Notes under the pieces: generated by a model
The model's database searches: none
What the model was told of the DNA's origin: nothing
Seen by the model: the letters and a program-made list of their open reading frames with translations, nothing else
Shown here: piece by piece, positions 8,933 to 17,607 of the stretch
Position numbering within the stretch: the stretch's first letter is position 1
How the letters are laid out: each line of letters starts with the position of its first letter
Assembly: GCA_019637915.1 (NCBI GenBank)
Contig: JAHBUV010000001.1
Span: 1,706,565 to 1,770,564 of the forward strand
DNA length: 64,000 bases
From: Pseudobdellovibrionaceae bacterium
Lineage (GTDB): Bacteria > Bdellovibrionota > Bdellovibrionia > Bdellovibrionales > Bdellovibrionaceae
Direction of reading: 5' to 3'
Made by a program: the position numbers and the translations under genes

Positions 8933-10122
8933 GCGCTCTCCCGGACGATTTTTTTCGCCAAGCTCTCGGATCTTTCGAGGATGCGGCTGAGGCCGATGCC
9001 CCCCAGCCAGTTGCCGTGCAGCCAGATCCCCTCTGGTTCGGGCAGATCCTCCAGAATTTTCTCCAGGGTGAGATCATAATGGGGCAACCCCTGCTTCCAC
9101 ACGGCGATCTCGCTTTCCACCGGTTGGTCGTCCAAACCCAAAATCCTTCGCCGCTCTGTTCGAATGAGCTCCCGGAGACCCTCCGCGGAAAGGTCGGCCG
9201 CCGCCGGGTCCGTGGCGCCGCCCAAAATCCAGCGTTCGCACGACAGGCGATCCTGCGTGGGGAAAATGCAGCGGTGGAACAAAACCCCCAAGGTGCGCAG
9301 GCCCTGGCCGCGCGGGACCAGGCAGCCGAAAGCCCTTTGGCCGTTGTCTTCTTCGAAGAACAAATTCGCCGCCACCAAAGGCGCGTACCGGATGCGCGAG
9401 ATTCTTTCCGCCAGGGCCGGGGCTTGGGCCCGCAGCAAACGCGCGGCCTCCGGCGCCGGCACCGCCAGCGCGCAGGGCGTGGGCAGGTTATCCCCGGAGA
9501 TTTCCACCGACTCGCGGATCTCCCCGCCGCGGGCGAGAATGTCTTTTTTCAAAGCTTCGATCAGAACGCCCATGCCGCCCTGGAGGCCGACCAGGCCCAG
9601 GTACCTGCCGCGATCACGACGGAACATCGGCCCCAGGACCAGACTCGCGCTCATGTGATCGATGTCGCCGGCGTAAATCCCCTGCAGGCCCGCCGCGAGG
9701 AGTTTCTCCGTCGCGGGCTTCGTCAGGCAACGTCCTCCCCAGGCGGAAACGCTTTCCCCGGGAAGCGGCGGCAGGCGGCGTTTCACTTTCCCCGCCACGT
9801 ATTTCCAAACGACGTGCAGGGTTTCAAAAACGCCCAAAGGCCAGCGCCGGGGACGACCGACGTAAAAGAGCTTGCGGTTCGAGGCCTTGTCCGGAACGAG
9901 CGCGGGGAGCCGCAATTCCTCGAGCAAGCGATCGACGCGCGCCGTGCGGCTGATGCTCGAGGCGGCGCTCTCCGCGAGTCCCGAAGCGAGCCGGCGGGTC
10001 CGGATCAGACCGCCGCAGCGGTTTTCTTTTTCGATCAGAACGACCTTCGCGCCCTCCTTCAGAAGGGCGCGGGCCAGAGTGAGTCCCGAAAAGCCGCCGC
10101 CGATGACCGTGATCGTTTTCAT
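8929..10122 (-). CDS. hemG: Protoporphyrinogen oxidase, HemY-type
   Basis: FAD-dependent, oxygen-linked oxidation of protoporphyrinogen IX to protoporphyrin IX, 397 aa. The FAD dinucleotide-binding motif VIGGGFSGLTLARA is at the N-terminus, followed by EKENRCGGLIRT and a C-terminal HGNWLGGIGLSRILERS that resembles the second FAD contact. Length and motifs fit the HemY (five-gene HemG synonym) branch, not the short flavodoxin-like HemG. The start codon overlaps the hemN stop by one base (TGATG) and its stop overlaps the hemH start. The substrate has to come from HemN just upstream. Confidence 0.92.
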   Translation of the reverse strand: MKTITVIGGGFSGLTLARALLKEGAKVVLIEKENRCGGLIRTRRLASGLAESAASSISRTARVDRLLEELRLPALVPDKASNRKLFYVGRPRRWPLGVFETLHVVWKYVAGKVKRRLPPLPGESVSAWGGRCLTKPATEKLLAAGLQGIYAGDIDHMSASLVLGPMFRRDRGRYLGLVGLQGGMGVLIEALKKDILARGGEIRESVEISGDNLPTPCALAVPAPEAARLLRAQAPALAERISRIRYAPLVAANLFFEEDNGQRAFGCLVPRGQGLRTLGVLFHRCIFPTQDRLSCERWILGGATDPAAADLSAEGLRELIRTERRRILGLDDQPVESEIAVWKQGLPHYDLTLEKILEDLPEPEGIWLHGNWLGGIGLSRILERSESLAKKIVRESA

Positions 10123-11462
10123 CAGATCGACTTCGAAAAAATCTGGGTTCCCGGCTTCATGGCTTGCAGGCGCTCGTCGAAAAACGCGCAGGCGTTGCGC
10201 AGGAAGGGGCGGCCCGCTTCCGTCAGACGCAAGCGTTTGCCTTCGCGCACGACGAGGCCGTCTTGGATCATTTCCTTCAGGAAGCGATCGGCGGCCTCCA
10301 GCTGCGAGTCCTCGAGTTCCGTTTCGAATTGCGTCGCGAACTGCAGGATCTGCCGCCGGCGCCGGCGGTCGACGTCCGTGTGCGCGTGGCCCTTCAGGGT
10401 CGGAATGCGGTTTTCCGCCAGGATCTGCTCGTACTTCGGCAGGATTTTCTCGTTCTGGTGGAAGCTCTTCGGCGTTTCCGAGATGCCGCTGACGCCCAAG
10501 GCGAGGAGCAGATCCGTGCGTTGATCGGTGTAGCCCATGAAATTGCGGTGCAGGGTCTTCTCCCGCATGGCTTTGGCCAGGCCGTCTTCCTTCAGGGCGA
10601 AATGATCCATCCCGATCTCGACGTAGCCGGCTTTCAAAAAAGCCTCGCGGGCGATTTCGTAGAGCTCGCGCTTCTCCCCGCCCATGGGCAGGTCCTCGTC
10701 CTTGAACAAGCGCTGCTGCGGTTTGATCCAGGGCACGAGGGCGAAGGAGTACAGGGCGATGCGGTCCGGGCGCAGTTCGATGGTTTTTTCCGCCGTCGTC
10801 TTCATGGTCTCCGGCGTCTGTTTGGCGAGACCGTAGATCAAATCGAAGTTCACGGAGTCAAAACCCAGGCGGCGCGCCTCGTCCGTGATGCCCTTCGTGA
10901 TGTCAAAGGGCTGAATGCGGTTCACGAGCCTTTGCACTTCGGCGTCGAAATCCTGCACGCCGAGGCTGATGCGGTTGAAGCCGAAGCCGCGCAAAGTCTC
11001 CAGCTGGCCCGCCGTCGTCCGGCGGGGATCGACCTCGATGCTCGCCTCCCAATGCTCGTCGCGCTGCAAGCCGCGGAACAGAACCTCGAACAGGCGGGAC
11101 AGGTTCTCCTTCGACAGGAAGGTCGGCGTACCGCCGCCCAGATGCACGTGCTTCAGCCGGCGTTTGCGCAGATCCGGCACCTGCTGCAGGTACAGTGACC
11201 ACTCCTTCAGAAGGTGCTCGACGTAAGCGTGCTCGAGCTTGTGGTTCTTGGTGATGATGTTGTTGCAGCCGCAAAACGTGCACAGCGTCTCGCAAAAAGG
11301 CACGTGCAGGTACAAAGACCACGCGGACTGCTCGTCCTTCAGCGACTGGCGCACGTGCTCCAGCCACTGCTCCGTGGAGAGATTCTGTTCCCAGGCCGGC
11401 ACGGTCGGATAACTCGTGTAGCGCGGCACCGGGACGTCGTATTTCGCCAGAAGGTCCTTCAT
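10122..11462 (-). CDS. hemN: Oxygen-independent coproporphyrinogen III oxidase
   Basis: Radical-SAM enzyme that decarboxylates coproporphyrinogen III to protoporphyrinogen IX. CxxxCxxCxC (Cys57, 61, 64, 66 in VPFCETLCTFCGC) binds the 4Fe-4S cluster, with GGGTPTFLS following and SEKTPKSFHQNEK near the C-terminal HemN domain. 446 aa is full length. The frame is open 30 codons further up, but ATG 11462 gives the canonical N-terminus and forms an ATGA overlap with the hemE stop. There is no HemF in the window, so the anaerobic enzyme appears to be the one here. Confidence 0.96.
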   Translation of the reverse strand: MKDLLAKYDVPVPRYTSYPTVPAWEQNLSTEQWLEHVRQSLKDEQSAWSLYLHVPFCETLCTFCGCNNIITKNHKLEHAYVEHLLKEWSLYLQQVPDLRKRRLKHVHLGGGTPTFLSKENLSRLFEVLFRGLQRDEHWEASIEVDPRRTTAGQLETLRGFGFNRISLGVQDFDAEVQRLVNRIQPFDITKGITDEARRLGFDSVNFDLIYGLAKQTPETMKTTAEKTIELRPDRIALYSFALVPWIKPQQRLFKDEDLPMGGEKRELYEIAREAFLKAGYVEIGMDHFALKEDGLAKAMREKTLHRNFMGYTDQRTDLLLALGVSGISETPKSFHQNEKILPKYEQILAENRIPTLKGHAHTDVDRRRRRQILQFATQFETELEDSQLEAADRFLKEMIQDGLVVREGKRLRLTEAGRPFLRNACAFFDERLQAMKPGTQIFSKSI

Positions 11463-12481
11463 TTCAAGACCTCCCTCACCCGGTCGACGAAACGGCGCAC
11501 GTTGCGCTCCGGGGTTTTCGGCAGAACGCCGTGACCGAGGCCGCAGACCCATCCGGCGCGCTCTTCCGTCGTCATTTCCGCCAGCGGCTCGAGGTACAGA
11601 TCCAGGGCGCGGTCAAAATCGCCGGCTTCCATGTGCAGCAGGCCCTGATCGAAATTGCCCTGCACGAAACCCTTTTTCGTGTCCTTCAGGGCCCGCGTGA
11701 TGTCCCAGCGGTGGTCGAAACCACGGCCCGCCCACGGGGCGCTCACGAAGGCTTCATCGAAAAACGCCGCTTGCGTGCCTTTCGAGTAGTAACCCAGGCG
11801 CCCCGGGAAGCGCCCGGCGAAACGCAGGAGCGCCGGCGCGAGGTACTGACGGAAGAACGCCGGGCTCACTTCGCCCGCGGCCGTGTCGAAGATCATCACC
11901 ACTTCGGCGCCGTTGTCCAGGTGCATGCGGATGTTCGCTTCCATCAGGGGCTCGAACACTTTCAGGAATTCCGGGAAAAGGGGCGCGCGCTTTTTCGATT
12001 CCACGAGGGAACCCGAATGACCGCCTTCGATGCTGTAGACGAAAAGGGTCCACAAGCCGCCGATGAATCCGATCAGGCTTTTGTCCTTCGGCAGCAGCTC
12101 ACGGGTCGCGCGCAGGGCTTCGCCCTGGAAAGACAGTTGCGCGAAGGCCTCTTCCACGGGTTTGAAAGCGCGGATGTCGGCGAGGTCTCGCACTTGCTTT
12201 TCCAGTTTCGGCCCCTGGTCGGAATAACTGAGCCCCAGCCCCACGGCGTCCAGAGGGTAAAGGATGTCGCTGAAGAGGATCGACACGTCGAAATCGAAAT
12301 CGCGGATCGGGCCCAGGGCCACTTCGGCGGCGAGTTCCGGCTGACGGCAAAGCTGGTCGAAGCTGTTCTTGGAGCGCATGCCCTGATAGTGGGAATGATA
12401 GCGGCCGGCCTGGCGCATGAACCAGATCGGAGGGGTCGGTTGCGGACGGCGCTCCAAGGCGTTGATGAATTTCCTGTTCAT
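11459..12481 (-). CDS. hemE: Uroporphyrinogen decarboxylase
   Basis: Converts uroporphyrinogen III to coproporphyrinogen III. 340 aa. PPIWFMRQAGRYHSHYQGMR carries the substrate-binding arginines (Arg23, Arg27), FSDILYPLDAVG the catalytic Asp, and GFIGGLWTLFVYSIEGG, FDTAAGEVSPAFF and HGVLPKTPERNV follow in order. The open frame runs much further upstream in a reading frame antiparallel to the response regulator coding; the ATG at 12481 is the true start by family length and overlaps the response regulator stop (ATGA). Confidence 0.96.
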   Translation of the reverse strand: MNRKFINALERRPQPTPPIWFMRQAGRYHSHYQGMRSKNSFDQLCRQPELAAEVALGPIRDFDFDVSILFSDILYPLDAVGLGLSYSDQGPKLEKQVRDLADIRAFKPVEEAFAQLSFQGEALRATRELLPKDKSLIGFIGGLWTLFVYSIEGGHSGSLVESKKRAPLFPEFLKVFEPLMEANIRMHLDNGAEVVMIFDTAAGEVSPAFFRQYLAPALLRFAGRFPGRLGYYSKGTQAAFFDEAFVSAPWAGRGFDHRWDITRALKDTKKGFVQGNFDQGLLHMEAGDFDRALDLYLEPLAEMTTEERAGWVCGLGHGVLPKTPERNVRRFVDRVREVLK

Positions 12482-13149
12482 GCGGGCTCCTCGTTCATCC
12501 ATTGGTATCCGATGCCGCGCACGGAGTGGATTCTCTCCCCGTCGGCGCCCAGCAGCTGGCGCAAACGCACGACGGCGTTGTCCACGGTCCGGTGGTTCGG
12601 TGTTTTGTCGATGCCCCAGACGTGATCCAGGATCTCGTCGCGGCTCACGACTTGCGGGCTTTTTTCGACCAGCAGTTTCAAAATCTTCATGTCGGTCACG
12701 GGCGGGTACTCGATGGCGCCGTCCGCCCGGCGCAGGAAAAAGTCCTGCAGGTTCACGACCACGTCGCGCAATTTGATCTCGCGCGCGACCGCGGGGTGGG
12801 AATCCAGCACGTGCTTCACGCGCAGCAGGAGTTCTTTCAGGTAAAAGGGCTTCGGGATGAATTCCTGCGCCCCCAGCTCGAAACCCTTCAGGCGGGATTC
12901 GGCGTCGGATTGCGCGGTCAGAAACACGAAATGGCAGCCGTCTTTCCTGGCGATTTTTTCCGCGATGTCGAAACCGTTGCCGTCCGGCAGGCCGATGTCG
13001 AGGATGGCGAGATCCCAGTGGTGTTTCCCCAGGAGTTCTTCGCTCTCGCGCACCGAACGCGCCCACGACACGTCGTAATCCTGCGCCAGACGGTCGCGCA
13101 GGTTTTCCCCCAAAGTCAGGTCGTCCTCGACCAGAAGCACCCGTCTCAT
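12478..13149 (-). CDS. OmpR/PhoB-type response regulator in heme operon
   Basis: 223 aa. The receiver domain (residues 1-115) has the acidic pocket VEDD at 7-10, phospho-acceptor Asp51 in LAILDIGLPDG and Lys of PKPFYLKEL; a winged-helix DNA-binding domain follows (about 125-222), ending IHSVRGIGYQWM. Cognate kinase is immediately upstream with an ATGA overlap and hemE immediately downstream with another. The location inside the heme operon suggests control of heme synthesis, or sensing of heme or redox state, but the sequence alone does not show the target. Confidence 0.93.
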   Translation of the reverse strand: MRRVLLVEDDLTLGENLRDRLAQDYDVSWARSVRESEELLGKHHWDLAILDIGLPDGNGFDIAEKIARKDGCHFVFLTAQSDAESRLKGFELGAQEFIPKPFYLKELLLRVKHVLDSHPAVAREIKLRDVVVNLQDFFLRRADGAIEYPPVTDMKILKLLVEKSPQVVSRDEILDHVWGIDKTPNHRTVDNAVVRLRQLLGADGERIHSVRGIGYQWMNEEPA

Positions 13150-13988
13150 CGCAGGGATCCTTTCAAAGACAGGACATTGGAAAAGCGCGGCTGGCTTTCG
13201 AAATCCAGGCGGCCCGACATTTTTTCGATCAGGCGGCGGCTCAGGAACAGGCCCAAACCATTGCTGCGCTCGTGACGGCTGGACAGAATGTCGCGTCCGA
13301 GTTTTTCCACCGGCACGGTCAGGCCCGAGCCGTTGTCGCGGATTTCCAGACGCACGCTCTCGCCCAGCGAGGAAATGTGGATCTCGATGCGGTCGGCTTT
13401 GCCGTGCAGGATGGAGTTGTGGAAAAGATTGCGGAGAACGATGGTGAAGGCGCGGCGGTCCGCCCACAGGTCGGCGTCCTTGCTCATCTCGAGCTGCATT
13501 TCGGAGAATTCGTTGCGCAAATGGTCCATCACGTCCCGCAGGCGGACCTTCTCCATCAGCAGGGCGTCCGACTCGAGCTGCGACATCCACAGCGAGTTCT
13601 CCAGCTGCAGATCAAGTTTCTGGATGTCCTTCAGCATGGCCTTCACCTTGGGATCCTGGCCGGCTTTCGACTCCCCGAGCAGCTCCCCCTGCAGGCGCAG
13701 GCGGGTCATCGAGGTTTTCAGGTCATGGGCGAAGGTGGAGAAAAACATCTTCAGCCGCTCGTGGCGCTGTTGGTGGTGATGGGTCAGATACACCAGGAAA
13801 ACGCCGCCCCCCAGGAGGATCAGCAGCAGGAAGCTTCCTTCCCATAAAAACATGCGCTGCATGCGCGCGTCGCTGCCGGCGTTGTGGAGGGCGTGCAACC
13901 ACCACCAGGACACCAGGCTGATGGTGCACAAAAGCCAAATGATGGCGAGAACCGTCAGTTTACCCGCGAGTCGTCTTTTCCAGCTCAC
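13146..13988 (-). CDS. Sensor histidine kinase in heme operon
   Basis: 280 aa. Two transmembrane helices (about 9-33 and 47-68) flank a tiny external loop, so there is no periplasmic sensor domain. HisKA H-box [17 protein letters not shown] has phospho-His88, N-box [13 protein letters not shown]1 IRDNGSGL and G2 [18 protein letters not shown] complete a standard HATPase. GTG start with gagg six bases upstream. Its first 29 bases overlap the end of hemL and its stop overlaps the response regulator start. Signal is probably sensed in the membrane or through a partner. Confidence 0.93.
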   Translation of the reverse strand: MSWKRRLAGKLTVLAIIWLLCTISLVSWWWLHALHNAGSDARMQRMFLWEGSFLLLILLGGGVFLVYLTHHHQQRHERLKMFFSTFAHDLKTSMTRLRLQGELLGESKAGQDPKVKAMLKDIQKLDLQLENSLWMSQLESDALLMEKVRLRDVMDHLRNEFSEMQLEMSKDADLWADRRAFTIVLRNLFHNSILHGKADRIEIHISSLGESVRLEIRDNGSGLTVPVEKLGRDILSSRHERSNGLGLFLSRRLIEKMSGRLDFESQPRFSNVLSLKGSLR

Positions 13989-15273
13989 TGGCGACCTCGA
14001 TCACCTGGGCCGCGACCTGCGACAGAACCTCGTCGCCGTGGGCGGCGCTCAGGAAACCCACTTCATACGCGTTCGGCGCGAGATAGATTCCCCGGTCCAG
14101 GCATCCCAGAAAAAGTTTTTTGAAACCCGTCGACTGATCGGCGGGCAGGCGGTCCACCCGGCGGATCGGTTCTTTTTGTTTGCCGTGGATCCAGAAAAGG
14201 GAGCTCTCCACCGACACGTCGAAGGGCAGGTTGTGTTTCGCGAAACCGGCCTTCAGATCGGCGCCGAATCTCCCGGCGCGACCATTGATCTCCGACCACA
14301 GGTTCCGCGATTTCATTTTTTTCAAAGTCACGAGGCCGGCGCGCATGCCGACGGGATTGGCGCTCAAGGTGCCGGCCTGATAAACGGGGCCGAGCGGCGC
14401 CACCTGATCCATCAGATCGGCGCGGCCACCGTAACAGCCCACCGGGAAACCACCGCCCAGGATTTTTCCGTAGCAAACCAGATCCGGCCGCAGCCCCGTC
14501 ACTTCCGCCATGCCGCCCAGGGCGACGCGGAAGCCGGAAATGACCTCGTCGAAAATCAACAGGCTGCCGTGCTGAGTGCAGATGTCGCGCAGGAATTTCA
14601 AGTACTCGGCGCGCTGGGGAAGCAGGCCGAAGTTCGCCGGCAAGGGCTCGATGATGACGGCGGCGATGTCGCGGCCGTGCTCACTGAAAACGCGTCGGAC
14701 TTCCTCTTCGTCGTCGAGGGCCGCCACCAAAGTGTGGTGAACCGCCTCCTCGCTGACGCCGGCGCTGCTCGAGGCCGAGGCCCCCGCCAGACCCGAACCG
14801 GCCTTCACCAGGAGGGAATCGACGTGACCGTGATAACAACCTTCGAACTTCAGGATTTTTTTGCGGCCCGTGGCGGCTCTGGCCACGCGCAGGGCGCTCA
14901 TCACCGCCTCCGTGCCCGAAGACACGAAACGCAGTTTCTGCACCCAGGGGAGCTCCGCCGTCAGCCACTCGGCGAGTTCCAGGGAATAAGGCTCGCAGGC
15001 GCCGAAGGTCCAAGCCGTCCCGATCATCTCGCGCACGGCCTCCTCCACTTCGGGATCGCGGTGACCGAGGATCAAGGGACCGAAGCTCATGCAGAAGTCG
15101 ACGTAACGGCGGTTTTCCACCGACGTCAGGTGGCAGCCCTCCGCGGATTTGAAAAACACCGGCGCGCGGTCCATGCCTTTGAAGGAACGCACGGGGGAGT
15201 GCACGCCGCCGGGGGAGACTTTTTTCGCCCGTTCGAACAGCTGATCGGATTCGTTCATGTCTTTTTTCCCCAA
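13960..15273 (-). CDS. hemL: Glutamate-1-semialdehyde 2,1-aminomutase
   Basis: PLP enzyme that isomerises glutamate-1-semialdehyde to 5-aminolevulinate, the second step of the C5 route. 437 aa. [12 protein letters not shown] at the N-terminus, [15 protein letters not shown], the PLP-contact [11 protein letters not shown] and the Schiff-base Lys in [13 protein letters not shown] are all present. TTG 15273 is the start, supported by gaggag nine bases upstream; the ATG five codons in lacks one. It comes three bases after hemC stop and overlaps the kinase gene by 29 bases. Paired with HemA, it establishes the C5 pathway. Confidence 0.95.
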   Translation of the reverse strand: MGKKDMNESDQLFERAKKVSPGGVHSPVRSFKGMDRAPVFFKSAEGCHLTSVENRRYVDFCMSFGPLILGHRDPEVEEAVREMIGTAWTFGACEPYSLELAEWLTAELPWVQKLRFVSSGTEAVMSALRVARAATGRKKILKFEGCYHGHVDSLLVKAGSGLAGASASSSAGVSEEAVHHTLVAALDDEEEVRRVFSEHGRDIAAVIIEPLPANFGLLPQRAEYLKFLRDICTQHGSLLIFDEVISGFRVALGGMAEVTGLRPDLVCYGKILGGGFPVGCYGGRADLMDQVAPLGPVYQAGTLSANPVGMRAGLVTLKKMKSRNLWSEINGRAGRFGADLKAGFAKHNLPFDVSVESSLFWIHGKQKEPIRRVDRLPADQSTGFKKLFLGCLDRGIYLAPNAYEVGFLSAAHGDEVLSQVAAQVIEVASELEKTTRG

Positions 15274-15276
15274 GTT

Positions 15277-16716
15277 TCAATTCTCCTCAAGCGGCCAGCG
15301 GAGATGCAGGTTCTTCACACGGTCTTTCAAAATATCCCAGGTCTTGCCCGGTCCGCAGGCGTGATCTCTGCCGGCCAGATGCGGCCAGCGCCGCAAAGCC
15401 TCGTGGAAGAGAGTGGCGCTGCTCCAGTACAAAGTCCCTGATTCCGGCGGCGCTTCGCTGTTCGCCCGGGGCACGAGTTCGTAGGTCACGACCCCCACTC
15501 CCCGCACGGGGCCGGGACTCAAGGAGTGCGTGAGGCTCGCCCACGAAAGCGCTCCCGCCAGGCGTTCGATCCGGGGATCCTCGCTTTCGCCCAGACCTTC
15601 CGAGGAGCCGTTCACCCAATGACCCTTTTGAGCCATCTTTTTCCATGTGGTCAGCCCCGCCGTCCAGAGAATTCCGTGAAAAACCAGGGAGCCCGGCCAG
15701 GCTTTTTCATGGGCGAGGAAAACCGCGCTGGTCCCCGCCGGCAGACTGACGTCCGGCAAAGGCCGGCGTTCGAAAAGCCAGTCACTGCGCAAAGGGATCA
15801 CGTCCCCGCGGAAGGAATTGGCGAGGATTTTTTCACGCAACTCCACGCCTTTCTCGGTGAGGCCGCGCACGAAGCGCAAATCCGAGCCATGTCGGTGCAG
15901 AACCGTGGCGCCGATCTTCTGGTGGCAACCGCCGCCGTGCGAACTCAGGATTTCGCGCTCGCGCACGGCTTCCGTGAAAGTCCGCGCGTCGTGGATTTTC
16001 GCCAGGAGCTTTTTCAAGTCCTCGCGGTCGCGGCGGATCTCGATGGCCAGGGCCCCCTGGGCCGCGGCGGCGGGGTTCACGGACAAAGGCAGGACCATCC
16101 AGTCGCACGCGGCCAGGGCTTCGCCCACCTGGCGACGGGCCGAAGCGAACTCCTCCTCGGTCGTGCCGAGCAGGCGGTCAATGGCCGCTTTCGCCACCAC
16201 CAAGCCGTCGACCTCCGGCGTTTCCAGAAGTTTGCGCAAACGCGTGGGGATGTTGCCGCGCACGGAAAGGAATTCAATCCCGCCGGGGGAGCCCGGCAGA
16301 TGCTCGCGCAAAAAAGGCTTCAGGTTGTATTCGCGGCGGGGCGAGCTCGAAAAAATCCTCAATTGAGCACCCGGCCGGCAGCGTGGGCGCGAGCTTTTTT
16401 TGAACAACAGCAGGTCACGCGCGTCGGCGCGGGGCAAAGTGGCGGCGATCTCGGTCTCCGGCTTCTCCTCGACCGGCAGGTCTTTCCAGGAGTGCACGAC
16501 CATGTCGGCGCGGCCGGCGATCAGATCCGAGGTCAGGTCCTCGGTGAAAACGCCTTTGCCGGGCATCTTCCACAAGGGATCGGTGAGGTTTTTGTCGCCC
16601 AAGGATTCGGAAAAATGGAATTCAACGCTCAAGCCGGGTTCGGCTTCTTTGAGGGCTTTGGCGACTTCGAAAGCTTGCATCCTTGCAAGATCACTTTGGC
16701 GGGAGGCGAGTCTCAC
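15277..16716 (-). CDS. hemC: Porphobilinogen deaminase with HemD-like C-terminal extension
   Basis: The first 310 or so residues are HemC: MRLASRQSDLARMQ, HSWKDLP, SVRGNIPTRLRKL and the dipyrromethane cofactor Cys264 in SSHGGGCHQKIGA. The rest (about 165 residues) does not belong to HemC. It contains YWSSATLFHEALRRW and ACGPGKTWDIL, which resemble the SS(x)xAV and GPxTAxxL segments of uroporphyrinogen III synthase, so this is probably a divergent HemC-HemD fusion. GTG 16716 is chosen: it overlaps the hemA stop (GTGA), starts at the normal HemC N-terminus and has gggagg ten bases upstream; GTG 16734 would add six residues. Confidence 0.86.
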   Translation of the reverse strand: MRLASRQSDLARMQAFEVAKALKEAEPGLSVEFHFSESLGDKNLTDPLWKMPGKGVFTEDLTSDLIAGRADMVVHSWKDLPVEEKPETEIAATLPRADARDLLLFKKSSRPRCRPGAQLRIFSSSPRREYNLKPFLREHLPGSPGGIEFLSVRGNIPTRLRKLLETPEVDGLVVAKAAIDRLLGTTEEEFASARRQVGEALAACDWMVLPLSVNPAAAAQGALAIEIRRDREDLKKLLAKIHDARTFTEAVREREILSSHGGGCHQKIGATVLHRHGSDLRFVRGLTEKGVELREKILANSFRGDVIPLRSDWLFERRPLPDVSLPAGTSAVFLAHEKAWPGSLVFHGILWTAGLTTWKKMAQKGHWVNGSSEGLGESEDPRIERLAGALSWASLTHSLSPGPVRGVGVVTYELVPRANSEAPPESGTLYWSSATLFHEALRRWPHLAGRDHACGPGKTWDILKDRVKNLHLRWPLEEN

Positions 16717-17537
16717 CCGCACAGATCCTCCCACCCGAAGGGGCGGATCTGATGACGGGAGAAATACTCTTCCACCTTGCCACGCAGGAATTCGCGGCAG
16801 CGGGGCACGATGTCTTCGCGCTCGCGGCGCAGTTGCTGGATCTCGGCGAACAGGTCTTGCAGAGTGCGGACGTTGGGATGGTCGAGAGCGCCGTCGCGCA
16901 GATCAATCACGAAAGAACGATCGGCGAGCGCCCGCACCGCCTCATCGGCCAAAGGGGCGGCGATCACGTGGGCCGTGGCTTTCGGCGTTTGTCCCACCAG
17001 GAAAGGCACGTCGCTGTCGAGGGCGCGCGGTTGACGGACCACCACGGCCGAGGTTTTTTCGCGCATCCACGGCCACAACTCCTGGCCGAGGCTGCCGAAG
17101 CCCCACAGGGCCACGTCCGGCATGTCCTTCAACCAACGGCGCACGATCTGCCCGTAGGACAGGGAACCCGTCGCCGACAGGAATTTGGTGCGGGCCTCTT
17201 TGGTGGTGTTTTGCAGGAAAGGCAGGAAACCGGGCTCGCGGCGCAAAAGATGATCTTCCGGAATCTGCGACAGGTAGTTTTTGAACTGACCCATCACTTC
17301 GGTCTCGCCCAGAACCGGCGAGTGCAGACCGCAAAGCACTTCGAGCAAAAACATCACCGCTTGCTCATCCTGGTAAACTTCGATCCCCTTGACAGACTGG
17401 AACTCGTCCTGAGACAGCTCGTCTTCCACGAACAGAATCTCGCGCAGGCAGGTGGCCCAGGTCTGGCGGGAGCCGAAACTGGCTGACGTCCCCAAGGACG
17501 TCTGTTTAGATCGATGAAGCAATGTGAGTGGGTTCAC
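16713..17537 (-). CDS. hemA: Glutamyl-tRNA reductase, short divergent form
   Basis: First committed step of the C5 pathway: NADPH reduction of glutamyl-tRNA to glutamate-1-semialdehyde. Recognised from CGLHSPVLGETEVMGQFKN (residues about 90-108), which matches the family signature, the reactive Cys in ATCLREILFV (about residue 29) and a Rossmann-like VALWGFGSLGQELW. At 274 aa it is far shorter than the usual 400-plus: the N-terminal catalytic domain is condensed and the C-terminal dimerisation helices are largely missing. GTG start. First gene of the heme operon, divergent from hemB. Confidence 0.84.
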   Translation of the reverse strand: MNPLTLLHRSKQTSLGTSASFGSRQTWATCLREILFVEDELSQDEFQSVKGIEVYQDEQAVMFLLEVLCGLHSPVLGETEVMGQFKNYLSQIPEDHLLRREPGFLPFLQNTTKEARTKFLSATGSLSYGQIVRRWLKDMPDVALWGFGSLGQELWPWMREKTSAVVVRQPRALDSDVPFLVGQTPKATAHVIAAPLADEAVRALADRSFVIDLRDGALDHPNVRTLQDLFAEIQQLRREREDIVPRCREFLRGKVEEYFSRHQIRPFGWEDLCG

Positions 17538-17607
17538 AAAAGCAATGTATCTGACTTGTTAAATGAAAGTGTCATGAGAATGTCACAAGACCCGTGGAGG
17601 AGAAAAA
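17538..17607. promoter_or_regulatory. Divergent hemA/hemB intergenic promoter region
   Basis: The 70 bases separating hemA (reverse) and hemB (forward) must carry both promoters. Two direct TGTCA copies (17570-17574 and 17581-17585) lie mid-region, and hemB has a strong ggaggag ribosome site. On the reverse strand TACATT sits six bases before the hemA GTG, which would place transcription start close to the start codon. No clear consensus -35 is evident; candidate for shared regulation by the encoded two-component system. Confidence 0.5.
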
